From Streptomyces coeruleorubidus (GTDB taxonomy: Bacteria > Actinomycetota > Actinomycetes > Streptomycetales > Streptomycetaceae): a stretch of DNA of 64,000 nucleotides. Location of the stretch: contig NZ_CP023694.1 in NCBI RefSeq assembly GCF_008705135.1, positions 2,790,001 to 2,854,000 of the forward strand, in the 5' to 3' direction. Below the pieces are notes generated by a model, which saw only the letters and a program-made list of their open reading frames with translations, had not been told where the DNA came from and searched no databases. A program made the position numbers and the translations under genes. Shown piece by piece: positions 8,512 to 16,820 of this stretch (positions are counted from its first letter, which is position 1; each line of letters starts with the position of its first letter).

Positions 8512-9368
8512 TGTCTGGCCAGTCGCTGCTCGTACCGGGGGAGCTGTCCCCCACCCGTCCCGTGCCCGGAAACATCCGTCGCCCCGAGTACGTCGGCAAG
8601 CCCGCGCCGACGCCGTACACCGGACCGGAGGTGCAGACGCCCGAGACGATCGAGGCGATGCGGTTCGCCGGCCGGATCGCCGCCCGGGCGATGGCGGCGG
8701 CCGCGAAGCTGATCGCCCCCGGGGTGACCACGGACGAGCTGGACAGGGTGGCGCACGAGTACATGTGCGACCACGGCGCCTATCCCTCGACGCTCGGCTA
8801 CCGGGGCTTCCCTAAGTCGCTGTGCAGTTCGGTCAACGAGGTGATCTGCCACGGCATCCCGGACTCGACGGTCCTGCGCGACGGCGACATCGTCAACCTC
8901 GACGTGACGGCGTACATCGGCGGTGTGCACGGCGACAACAACGCGACCTACCTGGTCGGTGACGTCGACGAGGAGTCGCGGCTGCTGGTGGAGCGGACCC
9001 GGGAGTCCCTCGACCGGGCGATCAAGGCGGTCAAGCCGGGCCGGCAGATCAACATCATCGGCCGGGTCATCGAGTCGTACGCCAAGCGCTTCGGCTACGG
9101 GGTGGTCCGGGACTTCACCGGCCACGGCATCAACAGCTCGTTCCACTCGGGCCTGATCATCCCGCACTACGACAGCCCGCACGCGACGACGGTCATCCAG
9201 CCCGGGATGACGTTCACGATCGAGCCGATGCTGACGCTCGGGACGCACGAGTACGACATGTGGGACGACGGCTGGACGGTCGTGACGAAGGACCGGAAGC
9301 GGACGGCCCAGTTCGAGCACACGCTGGTCGTGACGGAGACGGGCGCGGAGATCCTCACGCTGCCCTGA
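8511..9368 (+). CDS. map: Type I methionine aminopeptidase
   Basis: This 285-residue cytosolic metalloprotease removes the initiator methionine from nascent proteins. Metal ligands of the pita-bread fold are visible: D in [12 protein letters not shown] in [10 protein letters not shown] in FTGHGI, E in FTIEPML and E in QFEHTL; the substrate-binding H is in VICHGIPD. An N-terminal extension of about 40 residues (ending near [13 protein letters not shown]) is typical of the actinobacterial long form with an SH3-ligand-like proline-rich segment. The ATG at 8511 is chosen because a -10 element lies immediately upstream and the preceding in-frame residues are not family-like. Confidence 0.95.
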   Translation: MSGQSLLVPGELSPTRPVPGNIRRPEYVGKPAPTPYTGPEVQTPETIEAMRFAGRIAARAMAAAAKLIAPGVTTDELDRVAHEYMCDHGAYPSTLGYRGFPKSLCSSVNEVICHGIPDSTVLRDGDIVNLDVTAYIGGVHGDNNATYLVGDVDEESRLLVERTRESLDRAIKAVKPGRQINIIGRVIESYAKRFGYGVVRDFTGHGINSSFHSGLIIPHYDSPHATTVIQPGMTFTIEPMLTLGTHEYDMWDDGWTVVTKDRKRTAQFEHTLVVTETGAEILTLP

Positions 9369-9389
9369 TCACCGATCACCGATCACCGA

Positions 9390-9420
9390 GCCCGCCCTGC
9401 CAGGGCGGGCTTTCTCTTGT
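9390..9420 (+). terminator. Intrinsic terminator of map
   Basis: GCCCGCCCTG at 9390-9399 is mirrored by CAGGGCGGGC at 9401-9410 and followed by TTTCTCTT. This is a textbook rho-independent terminator 22 bases after the map stop. Three tandem GATCACC-type heptamers lie between stop and stem (9367-9388). Confidence 0.85.
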
Positions 9421-9457
9421 ACGCTTTTACCGACAGGGCGTCGGCAAACCCATTGAC

Positions 9458-9476
9458 TTAGGTAAGCCTTACCCAG
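9458..9476 (+). promoter_or_regulatory. DmdR/DtxR iron box upstream of heme oxygenase
   Basis: TTAGGTAAGCCTTACCC is an interrupted palindrome that closely matches the DtxR-family iron box (consensus TTAGGTTAGGCTAACCTAA). It ends about 12 bases before the heme oxygenase start and overlaps its probable transcription start. Repression by iron-loaded DmdR and induction in iron starvation are expected. Confidence 0.85.
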
Positions 9477-9487
9477 AGGATGAGCCC

Positions 9488-10135
9488 ATGGAATCCTTCT
9501 CGACCCTCATTCGGACCGCTTCCCGCGAGCAGCACGAGGAGGTCAGGGGCTCGACGTTCATGAGCGACCTGCTGGGGCACAAACTGGGGGTCGACGCGTT
9601 CGCCCGCTACACGGAGCAGCTCTGGTTCGTGTACGGGGCCCTGGAGTCCGGCGCCGAGCAACTGGCCGGGGACCCGGTGGCCGGCCCGTTCGTCCGCCCG
9701 GAGCTGTTCCGGATGGCCTCGCTGGAACAGGACCTGGAGTACCTGCGCGGCCCCGATTGGCGATCGGGCGTCAGCGCGCTGCCCGCCACCCTGGAGTACG
9801 CGCGGCGGATCTCCGACTGCGCCCGCACCTGGCCGGCCGGCTACGTCGCCCACCACTACACCCGCTACCTCGGTGACCTCTCCGGCGGGCAGATCATCCG
9901 CGACACGGCCGAGAGGACGTGGGGTTTCCCGAAGAAGGGCGACGGGGTCCGCTTCTACGTGTTCGAGGAGATCCCCAACCCGGCCGCCTTCAAGCGGGAT
10001 TACTGGGAGCTGCTGGACGCGGTCCCCGGCGACGAGCTGGAGCGGCAGCGGATCGTGTCCGAGTGCCGGCGGGCGTACGCGATGAACAACGCGGTGTTCC
10101 AGGCGCTGGGCGAGGAGTTCCCGCTGTCGGCGTGA
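9488..10135 (+). CDS. hmuO: Biliverdin-producing heme oxygenase
   Basis: The 215-residue enzyme opens heme to biliverdin, CO and ferrous iron, allowing heme to be used as an iron source. The proximal histidine lies in SREQHEEV near residue 16, and the distal-helix glycine-rich motif is RYLGDLSGGQIIRD near residue 125. Both are diagnostic of the HmuO/HO-1 family. The ATG at 9488 is selected because AGAGGA lies seven bases upstream and the protein starts MESFSTLIRTA; an apparent longer frame reads back into map. An iron box just upstream indicates control by DmdR. No heme-uptake genes are adjacent. Confidence 0.93.
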   Translation: MESFSTLIRTASREQHEEVRGSTFMSDLLGHKLGVDAFARYTEQLWFVYGALESGAEQLAGDPVAGPFVRPELFRMASLEQDLEYLRGPDWRSGVSALPATLEYARRISDCARTWPAGYVAHHYTRYLGDLSGGQIIRDTAERTWGFPKKGDGVRFYVFEEIPNPAAFKRDYWELLDAVPGDELERQRIVSECRRAYAMNNAVFQALGEEFPLSA

Positions 10136-10138
10136 GCG

Positions 10139-10795
10139 TCAGCGTTCGAGACGGACCCGGCCGCCGACCTCGGTCCATCCGCCCGGCTGGGGCGCGGTCA
10201 GGATCTGGGAGCCCGCGCCCTGGGTGATGTTGAGGGCCCGGCCGAGCCGGTCGGTGAGCAGCAGGGGCGCCGCCCCGGTCGCCTCGTCCTCGTCGATCCC
10301 GTCACCGCGTCCGGGGAAGGCCCGGGCCCGAACCCGTCCGGCGGGCTCGTCCTCCCACGCCCAGGCGTACACCCACTCCCCCGGCGGCGGCACGGCCAGG
10401 CCGTCGACCTCGGCGGCGCTGCCGTACTGCCGCAGGGTGCGCTGCGGCACCCACTCCGCCCGTGCCTCGATCCAGCAGAACTCCCCGTCCTGCCGGGCAC
10501 CGGCCACCCCGGCGGGCGTGACCAGCTCGGGCACGTCGAGCAGCCAGGCCGTCCCGACACACGGGTGCCCGGCGAAGGGCAGGCGCAGGGTGGGCGTGTA
10601 GATGTCGATCACACCGCGCTCGGGGTCGTCGACGAACACGGTCTCGCTGAACCCGAGTTTCGCGGCGAACTCCTGCCGGTCCCTCCGCTCGGGCAGCAGC
10701 GAACCCTCGCGCACGACACCGAGTTCGTTGCCGTATCCACCGTTCGGCCCGCAGAAGACGCGGAGCACGTCGTAGTCAGTCACGGGGGCATTCAA
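10139..10795 (-). CDS. PhzF family phenazine biosynthesis-like protein
   Basis: A 218-residue member of the PhzF/diaminopimelate-epimerase-like superfamily, here about 60 residues shorter than PhzF itself. Family landmarks are VFCGPNGGYGNELGVV near the N terminus, FSETVFVDD, LPFAGHPCVGTAWLL near residue 73, and the late GIDEDEATGAAPLLL segment, corresponding to the GxxEDPATGSA motif. PhzF-like proteins catalyse isomerisation or epimerisation, but most non-phenazine members have no known substrate and no phenazine genes are nearby. The stop is three bases from that of heme oxygenase on the opposite strand. Confidence 0.85.
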   Translation of the reverse strand: MNAPVTDYDVLRVFCGPNGGYGNELGVVREGSLLPERRDRQEFAAKLGFSETVFVDDPERGVIDIYTPTLRLPFAGHPCVGTAWLLDVPELVTPAGVAGARQDGEFCWIEARAEWVPQRTLRQYGSAAEVDGLAVPPPGEWVYAWAWEDEPAGRVRARAFPGRGDGIDEDEATGAAPLLLTDRLGRALNITQGAGSQILTAPQPGGWTEVGGRVRLER

Positions 10796-11077
10796 ACATC
10801 GCCCGGGCGGCCAGGTCGTCCCAGGTGGCCGGACCGCCGGGAGGGGCCGGGCGACGGTACGGGCCGCTTGCTGTCACCGGCGAGATTCCGACAGCGTCGG
10901 ACGGCGACAACACCGGCCGGCGAGAGCCGAGGCCGGGGCGCCGCGCAACTCGGCGCCGACGCGGTGCCGTTGCGCCCACCCGTGCCGCCCTGGCGGCACC
11001 TCCCAGGCCCTTGAGGCACTGAGGGAGGCACGAACGCCCGCAGCCAAGGCACAGGCACACCCACCCCCGCCCGACCG
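10796..11077. other. Intergenic region without a supported gene
   Basis: No frame here has convincing protein character. A perfect hairpin GTGCCGCC/GGCGGCAC occupies 10982-10999 and could be a terminator for transcripts entering from either side. The region separates the divergent PhzF-like and lipoprotein genes, so promoters for both must lie inside. Confidence 0.5.
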
Positions 11078-11107
11078 CCGGAGGCAACCGGTAGGGTTCG
11101 CCTCCGG
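11078..11107 (+). promoter_or_regulatory. Leader hairpin upstream of the lipoprotein gene
   Basis: CCGGAGGC at 11078-11085 pairs with GCCTCCGG at 11100-11107. The loop contains TAGGGT (11092-11097), a possible -10 hexamer, so this may be an operator dyad flanking the promoter rather than an RNA stem. The lipoprotein ATG is 23 bases downstream, preceded by GGGGAAGG. Confidence 0.4.
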
Positions 11108-11130
11108 AAAGGGGAAGGTGAAGGAACCCG

Positions 11131-12132
11131 ATGAGCAGGGATCGCGACCCTCGAACGCTCCGCAGGTCCGCCCGGAGCGCCCTCATAGCAGCCTCGGTGA
11201 CCGCTTTGTCGGCGACGGCGAGCGGATGCGTCGTGGTGCACGGCGAACGGGAGATCCTCCCGTCCACGACCCGCGCCGAAGCCGCCAAGGCCCTCCAGGA
11301 GTTCACGACCGCGTACAACGAGGCCGACAAGGCCTACGACGCCTCCCTGGACTCCGACCACACCACCGGGGCCCTGGCCGACATCGACTCGGCCCGTCTG
11401 AAGGCCGGGAAGGCGAACAACCCGGACGGCAACCCGAACCACTCGCCCCTGAAGCTGACGGACGCGAAGTACACGATCCCCAAGAAGGCCGGCTGGCCCC
11501 GCTGGTTCCTCGTCGACGCGGCCGGCAACAAGGGCGGCACGGCCCGCTGGCTGCTGGTGTTCACCCGCAGCAGCCTGGACGACCCCTTCCAGGTGGCGTA
11601 CCTCACCCTCGTCACACCGGGCAAGGTCCCGGAGTTCAAGAAGGACGCGGACGGCTGGGCCGAGTCCGTCCCGGTGAACTCGACCGGCCTGGCCGCCGAT
11701 CCCGGCGGTCTGAGCCGGGACTACACGGCCTACCTCAAGAACGGCGGAGACACGTTCGCGGACGGTTTCCACACCAGTCAGTGGCGCGCCCTGCGCGAGA
11801 AGAACTCCAAGAAGCCGGGCCTGGTCACCCAGTACATCGACGAACCGCTGACGAACGGCGACTACCAGCCCCTCGCCCTGCGCACGGCGGACGGCGGCGC
11901 GCTGGTGTTCTTCACCACACGGCACTACGAGAAGCAGACGGCCTACGCGGGCACGTCGTTCCCCGTCCCCAACAAGGACGTTCTCGCGCTGACGACCGGC
12001 GAGATCAAGCAGTCCCTCTTGATGGAGTTCGTCTCCAACGAGGTGGCGCTGGACCCGCCGAAGGGCAGCGGCAGCCAGAAGGTGACGATCCTCGGCCGGA
12101 TCCAGGGAATGACGTCGGCGGAAGGCTCGTAG
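11131..12132 (+). CDS. Putative secreted lipoprotein
   Basis: This 333-residue protein has a basic N terminus (RDPRTLRRSAR), a hydrophobic segment and a lipobox-like TASGC at residues 29-33, so the cysteine should be lipidated and the protein anchored outside the membrane. The mature part is rich in charged residues and has no catalytic motif I recognise. Segments such as WPRWFLVDAAGNKGGTARWLLVFTR recall a family of actinobacterial lipoproteins of unknown function. It stands alone between the PhzF-like and PrimPol-like genes. Confidence 0.75.
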   Translation: MSRDRDPRTLRRSARSALIAASVTALSATASGCVVVHGEREILPSTTRAEAAKALQEFTTAYNEADKAYDASLDSDHTTGALADIDSARLKAGKANNPDGNPNHSPLKLTDAKYTIPKKAGWPRWFLVDAAGNKGGTARWLLVFTRSSLDDPFQVAYLTLVTPGKVPEFKKDADGWAESVPVNSTGLAADPGGLSRDYTAYLKNGGDTFADGFHTSQWRALREKNSKKPGLVTQYIDEPLTNGDYQPLALRTADGGALVFFTTRHYEKQTAYAGTSFPVPNKDVLALTTGEIKQSLLMEFVSNEVALDPPKGSGSQKVTILGRIQGMTSAEGS

Positions 12133-12150
12133 GGGCGGAGCGGGACCGGC

Positions 12151-12888
12151 TCAGTGCCGTCGCACCGGCCAGGCCGACCCGGCATGGTCGGCGTCCTCAC
12201 CGGCGTACCGGGCACAGGCCTCGGTCAGGGTCTCCAGCAGGGTCAGCGGATCCGGGAGCGGATGCTCGGGCCCGCGCACCCAGTGCACGGTCCGGTCCTC
12301 ACCGGGCAGCCGCGCCGGCGGGACGAGGACGTAGGAGCCGCGGCAGTGCCACCGCAGCCCGGGGTGCTCGTCCATCGTCTCGGGGTGGCAGTCCAGTTCG
12401 CACGGCCACCACTCGTCCTCGTCCTCGGGCGTCCCGCGGGTGAGGGTGAAGAACAGCATGCGGCCGTCGTCGCTCTCGGCGACGGGGCCGACCTCGACCC
12501 CGCCGGCCAGCAGCCGCTCCAACGCACTGCGACCGGCATCCAGGGGCACGTCCAGGACGTCGTGCACCATGCCGGTCGCGGTGATGAAGTTGGCCTGCGG
12601 CTGATGGCGGGCCCAGCGTTCGATCTGGGCGCGGTCGGTGGTCGACTGCGTCTGCCAGGCGAAGGACACCGGATGCCGGGCCGGGGTGGGACAGCCGACG
12701 CGGTCGCAGGAGCAGCGGTAGCCGGCCGGGTGCGCGGCGGGCGCGAGCGGCAGTCCGGCGCCGGCGGCGGCGAGCAGCAGGTCCTCACGGCCGCCGTCAC
12801 CGGCGGTCTCCTTCGGCCGGCGCCCGGCGCGCAGCCACTGGGTGAGTTTGCCCTGTAGGCCGGTCCTGCCGCCGTACTCCGCGCTCAT
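12151..12888 (-). CDS. Bifunctional DNA primase/polymerase-like (PrimPol N-terminal domain) protein
   Basis: A 245-residue soluble protein resembling the N-terminal domain of bifunctional DNA primase/polymerases. It has a Cys-rich stretch (YRCSCDRVGCPTPARHP) near residue 57, followed by FAWQTQSTTDRAQIERWARHQPQANFITATG, the pattern seen in that family. The acidic catalytic DxD pair is not obvious: the equivalent region reads DVLDVPLDAG. No helicase domain follows, so this is the stand-alone chromosomal form common in Streptomyces rather than a plasmid replicase. It diverges from the GDPD gene. Confidence 0.65.
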   Translation of the reverse strand: MSAEYGGRTGLQGKLTQWLRAGRRPKETAGDGGREDLLLAAAGAGLPLAPAAHPAGYRCSCDRVGCPTPARHPVSFAWQTQSTTDRAQIERWARHQPQANFITATGMVHDVLDVPLDAGRSALERLLAGGVEVGPVAESDDGRMLFFTLTRGTPEDEDEWWPCELDCHPETMDEHPGLRWHCRGSYVLVPPARLPGEDRTVHWVRGPEHPLPDPLTLLETLTEACARYAGEDADHAGSAWPVRRH

Positions 12889-12999
12889 CTATCCCCTCGC
12901 CTCGCTGTCGTGCGGAACAGCATGCCTCATGGTCCCATCTTCCCGCGCGCCGGGGGGCCAGTGCCCACATCCGGGGCAGGAGGGCCGAGACATGTACCG

Positions 13000-13031
13000 G
13001 TGGGGCGAGGCATATGCCCGTGGGGCGAGGC
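13000..13031 (+). repeat. 20-bp-spaced direct repeat between PrimPol and GDPD genes
   Basis: GTGGGGCGAGGC occurs at 13000-13011 and again at 13020-13031, exactly 20 bases (about two helical turns) apart, in the divergent promoter region. This is the geometry of a regulator binding one face of the helix. Confidence 0.55.
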
Positions 13032-13098
13032 GTACTCCGCACCGTGATCGGGTGTCATTGCCCGCTTTGCCGCGACATGGCGCCCTACCGTGGTCGCC

Positions 13099-13995
13099 AT
13101 GCTCACAAGGATCGCGCTGACGGGCCTCGCCTCCGCGGTTTCGGTGGTCTCGCTGACCCTCACGGGACCGGCCGGCGCCGCCCCGGCCCTGCCGGCGGGC
13201 ATCCGTCCACCGGCGGGGCACACCCGCCCGCTGGAGTGGGGCACCGGCCCCCTGACCGTGGCGGCGCTCCCCCGGATCGCGTACGTCGCCCACCGCGGCG
13301 GCGCCCGCGAGGTCCCCGAGAACAGCATGACGGGGCTGATGGCCGCCTACGAGCGCGGTACGGCGCAGGTGCTGGACTTCGACACGCGGTCGCTGCGCGA
13401 CGGGACGCCCGTGGTGTTCCACGACGAGACCCTGAACCGCACCACGTACCTGGGCGGCGAGGTGCGCGGCCTCGACGCCCGGGAGTGGCAGGGCGTCCGG
13501 CTGCGCCCGAAGGACGCCCTGCCCGGCAGCTGGCGGTCGGAACGGCCGCCGACGGTCGCGGAGGTGCTGGATCGTTTCGGCGGGCGGATCGTGCTGATGC
13601 TGGAGGCGAAGGACCCGGGCAGCCTCGACCGGCTGGCCGGGCTGATCCGGGCCCGCGGACTGACCCGCTCGGTGTTCGTGAACTCCAACGACCCGGAGGT
13701 GGCCCGGCGCGCCCATCGCCTGGGCCTGCTCGCCCAGTTGTGGCGCTCGGCGCGGCAACTGCGCACGGACCGCCCGGAGCGCTGGCGGTCGTACGTGGAC
13801 CTGCTGGACGTGGACCACCGGGCGCGGGACGCGGACCTCGTGCGGGCGGTGCGCTCGGGGATCCGGCGGGTGTGGGCGCACACCGTGGTGACGGACGCGC
13901 AGCGGGACCGGGTGCTGGCGCTGGGCTGTGACGGGGTGATCACGGACGCGCCGGGGCGCCTCGCGCGGGCCGCTCAGCGGGGCGCGAGGCCGTGA
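13099..13995 (+). CDS. Secreted glycerophosphodiester phosphodiesterase
   Basis: The 298-residue enzyme hydrolyses glycerophosphodiesters to glycerol 3-phosphate and an alcohol. GDPD motifs are clear: AHRGG with catalytic His near residue 57, ENSMTG with the following E, FDTRSLRDGTPVVFHDETLNRTT with the second catalytic His, and late VWAHTVV and GVITDAPGRL. A Sec-type signal peptide covers about residues 1-27 (MLTRIALTGLASAVSVVSL...GAAPA). The ATG at 13099 gives a better signal peptide start than the GTG at 13090. Its 3' end overlaps the convergent TetR gene by 22 bases. It may scavenge phosphate or recycle phospholipid and teichoic-acid fragments. Confidence 0.9.
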   Translation: MLTRIALTGLASAVSVVSLTLTGPAGAAPALPAGIRPPAGHTRPLEWGTGPLTVAALPRIAYVAHRGGAREVPENSMTGLMAAYERGTAQVLDFDTRSLRDGTPVVFHDETLNRTTYLGGEVRGLDAREWQGVRLRPKDALPGSWRSERPPTVAEVLDRFGGRIVLMLEAKDPGSLDRLAGLIRARGLTRSVFVNSNDPEVARRAHRLGLLAQLWRSARQLRTDRPERWRSYVDLLDVDHRARDADLVRAVRSGIRRVWAHTVVTDAQRDRVLALGCDGVITDAPGRLARAAQRGARP

Positions 13996-14618
13996 AGGGC
14001 GTAGTCGACGAGGGTGTCGGTGTACTCGTAGGAGATCGGGCCGGTGTGCTGGAGCCAGCGCTGGGCGAGCGGGGAGATGAAGAACTCCAGGGCGATGCGC
14101 GGGTCGACGTCGGACCGCACCTGCCCGGCGTCCTGTGCGGCTCGCAGCCGTTCCATGTACAGGTCGAGTGAGGGCTGCATCAGCTTGGCGACCAGCTCGC
14201 GCCCGAGTTGCTCGTTGACGACGCCCTCGGCGGCCAGCGCGCGGGACGGTGCCTCGAACCTCGGGTCGCGCAACTGGTCGACGGTGGCGCGCAGGACGCC
14301 TTTGACGTCGGCGGCGACGTCGCCGGTGTCGGGGAAGGCGTACGGCTCCGGTCCCGCTTCCCGCAGGGACTGCTCGCCCAGGTCGAGGAACGCCTCCATC
14401 AGCACGTCCGCCTTCGACGACCACCAGCGGTAGATCGTCTGCTTGCCGACGCCGGCGCGGGCGGCGATGCCCTCGATGGTGGTCTTCGGATACCCGGCCT
14501 CCACGACGAGCGAGAGGGCGGCGTCGTAGATGGCGCGGCGGGACTTCTCACTGCGCCGGGTGGAGTCGGGGGCGGGCTTGGCGGGGGCGGGCGGGGCGGA
14601 GTCTTTCTGTACGGGCAT
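13974..14618 (-). CDS. TetR/AcrR family transcriptional regulator
   Basis: A 214-residue repressor-type protein. The helix-turn-helix covers about residues 28-75: RRAIYDAALSLVVEAGYPKTTIEGIAARAGVGKQTIYRWW, a near-consensus TetR DNA-binding domain. The C-terminal ligand domain (FISPLAQRWLQHTGPISYEYTDTLVDY) is of the common TetR_C_11-like kind. It diverges from the gene for a small basic protein, and the 107-bp gap holds two matching palindromes that are its probable operators, so autoregulation plus control of the divergent gene is inferred. The inducer is unknown. Confidence 0.9.
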   Translation of the reverse strand: MPVQKDSAPPAPAKPAPDSTRRSEKSRRAIYDAALSLVVEAGYPKTTIEGIAARAGVGKQTIYRWWSSKADVLMEAFLDLGEQSLREAGPEPYAFPDTGDVAADVKGVLRATVDQLRDPRFEAPSRALAAEGVVNEQLGRELVAKLMQPSLDLYMERLRAAQDAGQVRSDVDPRIALEFFISPLAQRWLQHTGPISYEYTDTLVDYALHGLAPR

Positions 14619-14635
14619 GGATCGAATTTAACAGG

Positions 14636-14694
14636 TTGACAAGACGGAGCGTCTCGCGGACAGTGGAGCAACATGAACGAGACGAACCGTCTCG
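14636..14694 (+). promoter_or_regulatory. Promoter with two TetR-type operators
   Basis: TTGACA at 14636-14641 is a consensus -35 element. AGACGgagCGTCT (14642-14654) lies in the spacer directly after it, and CGAGACGaacCGTCTCG (14678-14694) lies downstream. The two share the core AGACG-N3-CGTCT, with centres 38 bases apart. The arrangement fits repression of the small-protein gene by the divergent TetR. Confidence 0.75.
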
Positions 14695-14725
14695 TCGCGG
14701 AGAAGGATCAGGGAAGGAGCCCGAC

Positions 14726-14929
14726 ATGACCCGAGGTGGAGCCGGAAACCTGCTGGGTGTCGGCGGATCACGCCAGAAGCTCGGCCGCAAGGCGCTGCGC
14801 GGCGGCGGCCGGGGCGGCCGGATCGGCGGCGGCCTCGACCCGCAGGCCCAGAAGCGCGAGCTGCTGCGCAAGCTCCAGGAGAAGCGCCGGCAACAGCAGG
14901 AGGGCGGTACGACCGACAAGTCGTCGTGA
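14726..14929 (+). CDS. Small basic protein (DUF6243-like)
   Basis: This 67-residue protein is strongly basic and glycine/arginine-rich: MTRGGAGNLLGVGGSR followed by RKALRGGGRGGRIGGG and a helical KRELLRKLQEKRRQQQ tail. It resembles a small actinobacterial family (DUF6243, from memory) with no known role. The charge and RGG-like segment suggest binding to nucleic acid. The ATG at 14726 is preceded by GGAAGGAG, a strong ribosome-binding site. It is the likely target of the divergent TetR regulator and is followed by a terminator hairpin. Confidence 0.8.
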   Translation: MTRGGAGNLLGVGGSRQKLGRKALRGGGRGGRIGGGLDPQAQKRELLRKLQEKRRQQQEGGTTDKSS

Positions 14930-14969
14930 GCCTCCCCCGCCCGGGGGAGGCGGTCCCCTCGCGCGAGGG
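14930..14969 (+). terminator. Double hairpin after the small basic protein gene
   Basis: GCCTCCCCCG (14930-14939) pairs with CGGGGGAGGC (14942-14951), starting at the stop codon. A second stem CCCTCG/CGAGGG follows at about 14956-14969. No T-run is present. Confidence 0.65.
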
Positions 14970-15046
14970 ATCCTCCCGGGACGTCCGGCGGATGTACTGA
15001 ACGCGGTCGTGACACCGCGGCCGACGGACACCCGGGAGGACTCACG

Positions 15047-16417
15047 ATGCGCGTGTGGACGAGACGACGACTGCTCACTTCGGCGGCGACGGCCGTCACG
15101 GCGGCGGGTCTCGCCGCGACGACGGCCCTGCCCGCCCGGGCGGCGGCCGGAGCGGCCCGTCCCGGCACCCGCGACATCGCGGACGCGCTGCGGGCACTGC
15201 CCGGACTGCGGCTGATCGAGGAGCGGCAGGACGCCGAACCGGGCTACCGGCACTTCGTCCTGGGCCTGCGCCAGCCGGTCGACCACGGGAACCCCGCGGC
15301 CGGCACCTTCGAGCAGCGCCTCACCCTGCTGCACACCGCCGCCGACCGTCCCATGGTCCTCACCACCACGGGCTACCACGCGGTCCTCTCGCCCTGGCGG
15401 AGCGAACCGACGATCCTGCTCGGCGCCAACCAACTCCAGGTGGAACACCGCTACTTCGGCACGTCACGCCCGGCGGGGACCGGCTACGCCCACCTCACGA
15501 TCCGCCAGGCCGCCGACGACCACCACCGCGTCGTCCGCCTCTTCCGCCGGCTCTACTCCGGCGCGTGGATCTCCACCGGTGGCAGCAAGGGCGGCACGGC
15601 GACGGTCTACCACCGCCGCTTCCACCCCCAGGACGTGGACGGCACGGTGGTCTACTCGGCCCCGAACAACGTCGACGACCGCGACAACTCCGCCTACCTG
15701 CGCTTCCTGGAGACGGTCGGCACCCCCGCGGGCCGCGAGGCCGTCAAGTCCGCACAGCGGCGGCTGTTGCTCAAACGGGCCGAGATGGTCGCCCGTTACG
15801 AGGCCTGGGCGGCCGCCACCAACGACACCTTCCGCATCATCGGCAGCGCCGACCAGGCCTTCGAAATCGCCGTGCTGCGCGTGCTGTTCATGTTCTGGCA
15901 GCGGGGCAGCGCGGCCGACGTCGCCACGATCCCCGGCCCGGAGGCGACGGCCGACGAGCTGTACACCTGGCTCGACGACACGGCGGGGCTGCATTTCTAC
16001 GCCGACACGGCGGCGCGGCGGTACATCCCGTACTGGTACCAGATCGGCACGCAGCTGGGGTACGGCGACGTCCCCACCGACCATGTCGCGGACCTGATGC
16101 GCCACTCCGGCGGCATCGAGGCGCGCAACTTCGTCCCCCGGGACATCCCCATGGCCTTCGACGCGGCAGCCATGCCGGACATCGACCGCTGGGTCCGCCG
16201 GCACGGCAGCCGGCTGCTGGTCGTCAACGGCACCCAAGACCCGTCCGTGGCCGAGTACTTCAGCCCCGGCGGCCGCGACTCAGGGGTCCTCTGGGTCCCG
16301 GGAGGCAACCACAACATCGAGATCGCGAACCTGTCCCCCGCCGACCGGGCGTCGGCGGAGGAGGCGTTGTCCCGCTGGGCCGGTCAGGAGTACTTCACGC
16401 AGACGTTGGGCACGTAG
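15047..16417 (+). CDS. Secreted S28/S37-type serine peptidase (prolyl tri/tetrapeptidyl aminopeptidase-like)
   Basis: The 456-residue alpha/beta-hydrolase peptidase has an N-terminal export signal with an RRRLLTSAATAV stretch, a possible Tat-type twin arginine. The nucleophile serine is S180 in STGGSKGGTA, the GGSxGG elbow of the S28/S37 families. The acid/base residues are probably the Asp in VNGTQDPS and the His in PGGNHNIEI near the C terminus. Streptomyces PS-10 and prolyl tripeptidyl aminopeptidases, which crop short peptides from extracellular protein, are of this type. Its 3' end overlaps the convergent SH3-protein gene by 34 bases. Confidence 0.85.
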   Translation: MRVWTRRRLLTSAATAVTAAGLAATTALPARAAAGAARPGTRDIADALRALPGLRLIEERQDAEPGYRHFVLGLRQPVDHGNPAAGTFEQRLTLLHTAADRPMVLTTTGYHAVLSPWRSEPTILLGANQLQVEHRYFGTSRPAGTGYAHLTIRQAADDHHRVVRLFRRLYSGAWISTGGSKGGTATVYHRRFHPQDVDGTVVYSAPNNVDDRDNSAYLRFLETVGTPAGREAVKSAQRRLLLKRAEMVARYEAWAAATNDTFRIIGSADQAFEIAVLRVLFMFWQRGSAADVATIPGPEATADELYTWLDDTAGLHFYADTAARRYIPYWYQIGTQLGYGDVPTDHVADLMRHSGGIEARNFVPRDIPMAFDAAAMPDIDRWVRRHGSRLLVVNGTQDPSVAEYFSPGGRDSGVLWVPGGNHNIEIANLSPADRASAEEALSRWAGQEYFTQTLGT

Positions 16418-16737
16418 CCCACGGTGCCGCGGTAGTTGACCTTGCGCCAGTAGTGGTAGCTCTTGATCCCGCAGGCGTTCTTGTACGAGCCGCCGTCGAC
16501 ACCCTTGATGTCACAGCCCTTGGTGCCCTTGTACCAGAGGCGCAGGATGGTCGACTTGGTGCTGGCCGACTTGCGCACATTGACGTTCGAAAGCGCCGTG
16601 AGGCTCTTGCACTTCGCCGTGGCCGCGACGGTGGTCATGTCGTCGCTCCGTACGGTCGCCGTGCCGGAGGCACTCGGCACGAACCCGGCCAGGGCCAGGG
16701 CCGCCACCGCCACCGGGGCGATCAGAAGCTTCTTCAA
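16384..16737 (-). CDS. Secreted SH3-like domain protein
   Basis: A 117-residue exported protein. Residues 1-25 form a Sec signal peptide (MKKLLIAPVAVAALALAGF). The mature part contains an SH3b-type motif with LSNVNVRKSASTKSTILRLW and a closing RGTVGYVPNVCV, plus four cysteines that could form two disulfides. SH3b modules bind peptidoglycan or peptides outside the cell. Its ribosome-binding site GGGAGG lies just before the ATG at 16737. It overlaps the end of the convergent peptidase gene. Confidence 0.78.
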   Translation of the reverse strand: MKKLLIAPVAVAALALAGFVPSASGTATVRSDDMTTVAATAKCKSLTALSNVNVRKSASTKSTILRLWYKGTKGCDIKGVDGGSYKNACGIKSYHYWRKVNYRGTVGYVPNVCVKYS

Positions 16738-16820
16738 AGGTTCCTCCCGTTTCTTTGGTGCGCATTGCTCACGCCCGAAGGCGCGGAGTTGATCTTATGC
16801 GTACCTGACAGGAGTCCCGA

